Source of the DNA: Gordonia effusa NBRC 100432
GTDB lineage: Bacteria; Actinomycetota; Actinomycetes; Mycobacteriales; Mycobacteriaceae
Assembly (NCBI RefSeq): GCF_000241305.1
Contig: NZ_BAEH01000039.1
Span: 1-64,000 of the forward strand
DNA: 64,000 nucleotides
Direction: 5' to 3'
Part shown: positions 62,852 through 64,000 of the stretch, piece after piece
How the letters are laid out: the number at the start of each line of letters is the position of its first letter
Numbering within the stretch: position 1 is the stretch's first letter
Notes under the pieces: generated by a model
Told to the model about the DNA's origin: nothing
Seen by the model: the letters and a program-made list of their open reading frames with translations, nothing else
Database searches by the model: none
Translations under genes and position numbers: made by a program

Positions 62852-64000
62852 GTCTGCCACGGTAACCACACTCGCAGTACGAAGCGATTATCCGCGGTCT
62901 TGCGATGTGACTCGCGACCACCGCTCAGTTCCACCCGCTCAGCCAATCCGACCAGACCGAATCCGGATTTGAGCGCGGCGGGCACGGTAGCCGCGAGCGG
63001 AAGCGCGTTGACTACCTCCAGGTCGATACCGGAATCCTGATCACCGGTGATGCGCACATGCGCCGTGGCGGCGGGCGCATGCTTACGAACATTCGTCAGA
63101 GCTTCCTGAACACAGCGGTACAACGTGCGACCGACGCTCGACGGCATCGTCGAAAAATCAACTGTCGCAGCATATTCGATGCGCATTCCGGTATTTCGAT
63201 TGTCATCGATCAGCGCGTCGATATCCGTGGCCGCGGCCTGTGGGCTCTCCGGAACGGCGTCTCCGGGTCCTTCACGCAGCACGCCGAGAACCTCCCGCAG
63301 TTCAGCCAGGGCCAGGTGCGATGTCTCGGCGATCACGGTCGCCGTCTCCCTAACCTGTTCCGGCGGAAGATCATCGCGAAACGCGAGCGCTCCCGCATAC
63401 ATATTCACCGTCGAAATCCGGTGGGCGAGAACGTCGTGCATTTCCCGTGCAATCCGAGCACGTTCTGCCGCGCGGGCCGACGCCACCTTCGCACTCTGCT
63501 CATCCTCGGCCAGTTGCGCGCGAGATCGCCAGCTAGCCAACAGTTCCCGACGGGAACCGATATACATTCCCCAGGCCACCATCATGCCGACGACCACAGC
63601 CAGGACGCCGATATCGACGTAGGTATTCGTCTCTGTCTCCGGGTCGGCGAAATATCGAGACGATACCGTGCCGCATACGAACGCGAGGACCGCCTGCGGC
63701 ACAATCTCGCGCCAACGTCGTCGAGTTGACAGCGACACCAAAGCCAGCGTCGACGGCCCGGCTGACGTCGCGGAAACAAGTCCGACGATATTGGTGAAGG
63801 TGGCGACCGCCACCGGATGCGATCGACGCCACCAGACGGCGACAAAGGAGATGGCGCCGAGAATCAGATCGGCGATCAGCCACCACATCGCGTGCTCGAG
63901 TTGATAGTCGAGCCGCGGCACGAGCACGAATACCGAAAGCATCACCATCAGGCCATATCGCCAGAGCGTGCTCCACCGGCTCAACGGTGGTTGATAGTCC
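62848..64000 (-). CDS. NarL-type sensor histidine kinase, 5' end beyond the window
   Basis: The frame is open to the right edge (DYQPPLSRWSTLW...), so the start probably lies outside; a TTG at 63984 is an in-window alternative. About six short membrane segments precede a HisKA_3 domain with phospho-His in RIAREMHDVLAHRISTV and an ATPase domain (RCVQEALTNVRKHAP, GFGLVGLAERVELSGG). It overlaps the response regulator gene by 4 bases. Signal unknown. Confidence 0.9.
   Translation of the reverse strand, partial: DYQPPLSRWSTLWRYGLMVMLSVFVLVPRLDYQLEHAMWWLIADLILGAISFVAVWWRRSHPVAVATFTNIVGLVSATSAGPSTLALVSLSTRRRWREIVPQAVLAFVCGTVSSRYFADPETETNTYVDIGVLAVVVGMMVAWGMYIGSRRELLASWRSRAQLAEDEQSAKVASARAAERARIAREMHDVLAHRISTVNMYAGALAFRDDLPPEQVRETATVIAETSHLALAELREVLGVLREGPGDAVPESPQAAATDIDALIDDNRNTGMRIEYAATVDFSTMPSSVGRTLYRCVQEALTNVRKHAPAATAHVRITGDQDSGIDLEVVNALPLAATVPAALKSGFGLVGLAERVELSGGRESHRKTADNRFVLRVWLPWQT

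Overview
The window reads as chromosome of a mycolic-acid actinobacterium (order Mycobacteriales; genus not resolvable from sequence alone). The basis is ESX-type type VII secretion genes, DUF4185 proteins linked to arabinan, a PucR-regulated proline catabolism operon, CobF, frequent GTG/TTG starts and apparently leaderless genes with a TAnnnT box just upstream of the start codon. The left half is an accessory secretion and polymorphic-toxin region; the right half is mostly ordinary metabolism and regulation.

Positions 1-19650 (module A): a toxin with a REase-like C-terminus (938-3598) with a downstream partial YezG-like immunity gene at the left edge, a DUF4333-like small protein, two WXG100 proteins, EccD (minus) and EccC (plus) in divergent orientation, a large putative substrate, a proline-rich MinD-type ATPase, two EspC/T7SS-helical proteins, a 71-residue single-TM protein, a MinD-like protein without a P-loop, a DUF4185 lipoprotein and a transglycosylase-like lipoprotein. 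Positions 19890-46390 (module B) repeat seven of these families (EccC, EccD, proline-rich MinD, P-loop-less MinD-like, ~70-aa TM protein, DUF4185 lipoprotein, transglycosylase-like lipoprotein) in a different order, with further WXG100 pairs. Into module B is set a 1665-residue RHS toxin with a PD-(D/E)xK tip, followed by a 13-gene array of small, mutually unrelated, largely immunity-type genes (29816-38204), one of them frameshifted in a G7 tract. No EccB, EccE or mycosin gene is in the window, so these are stripped-down T7SS loci, or they borrow those parts from elsewhere.

The proposed joint working is: WXG100 pairs and toxins are recruited by the three-domain EccC ATPases and pass through EccD; MinD-type ATPases and their pseudo-ATPase partners regulate or position the machine; the DUF4185 lipoprotein (family includes endo-D-arabinofuranases) and the transglycosylase-like lipoprotein act on or bind the wall; the array protects against kin toxins. 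Only family memberships are seen directly; the integrated model is inference.

Positions 46600-64000: a small membrane protein, SDR oxidoreductase, FdhD with a YdeP/FdhF-type molybdoenzyme, an intergenic tandem repeat, Fpg/Nei glycosylase, CysQ-like phosphatase, CobF, another SDR directly abutting a tRNA-Arg(CCT), a lipoprotein, two NarL-type two-component systems, and a PucR regulator divergent from pruA-proline dehydrogenase with a perfect 8-2-8 palindrome near the regulator start. The last sensor kinase runs off the right edge.
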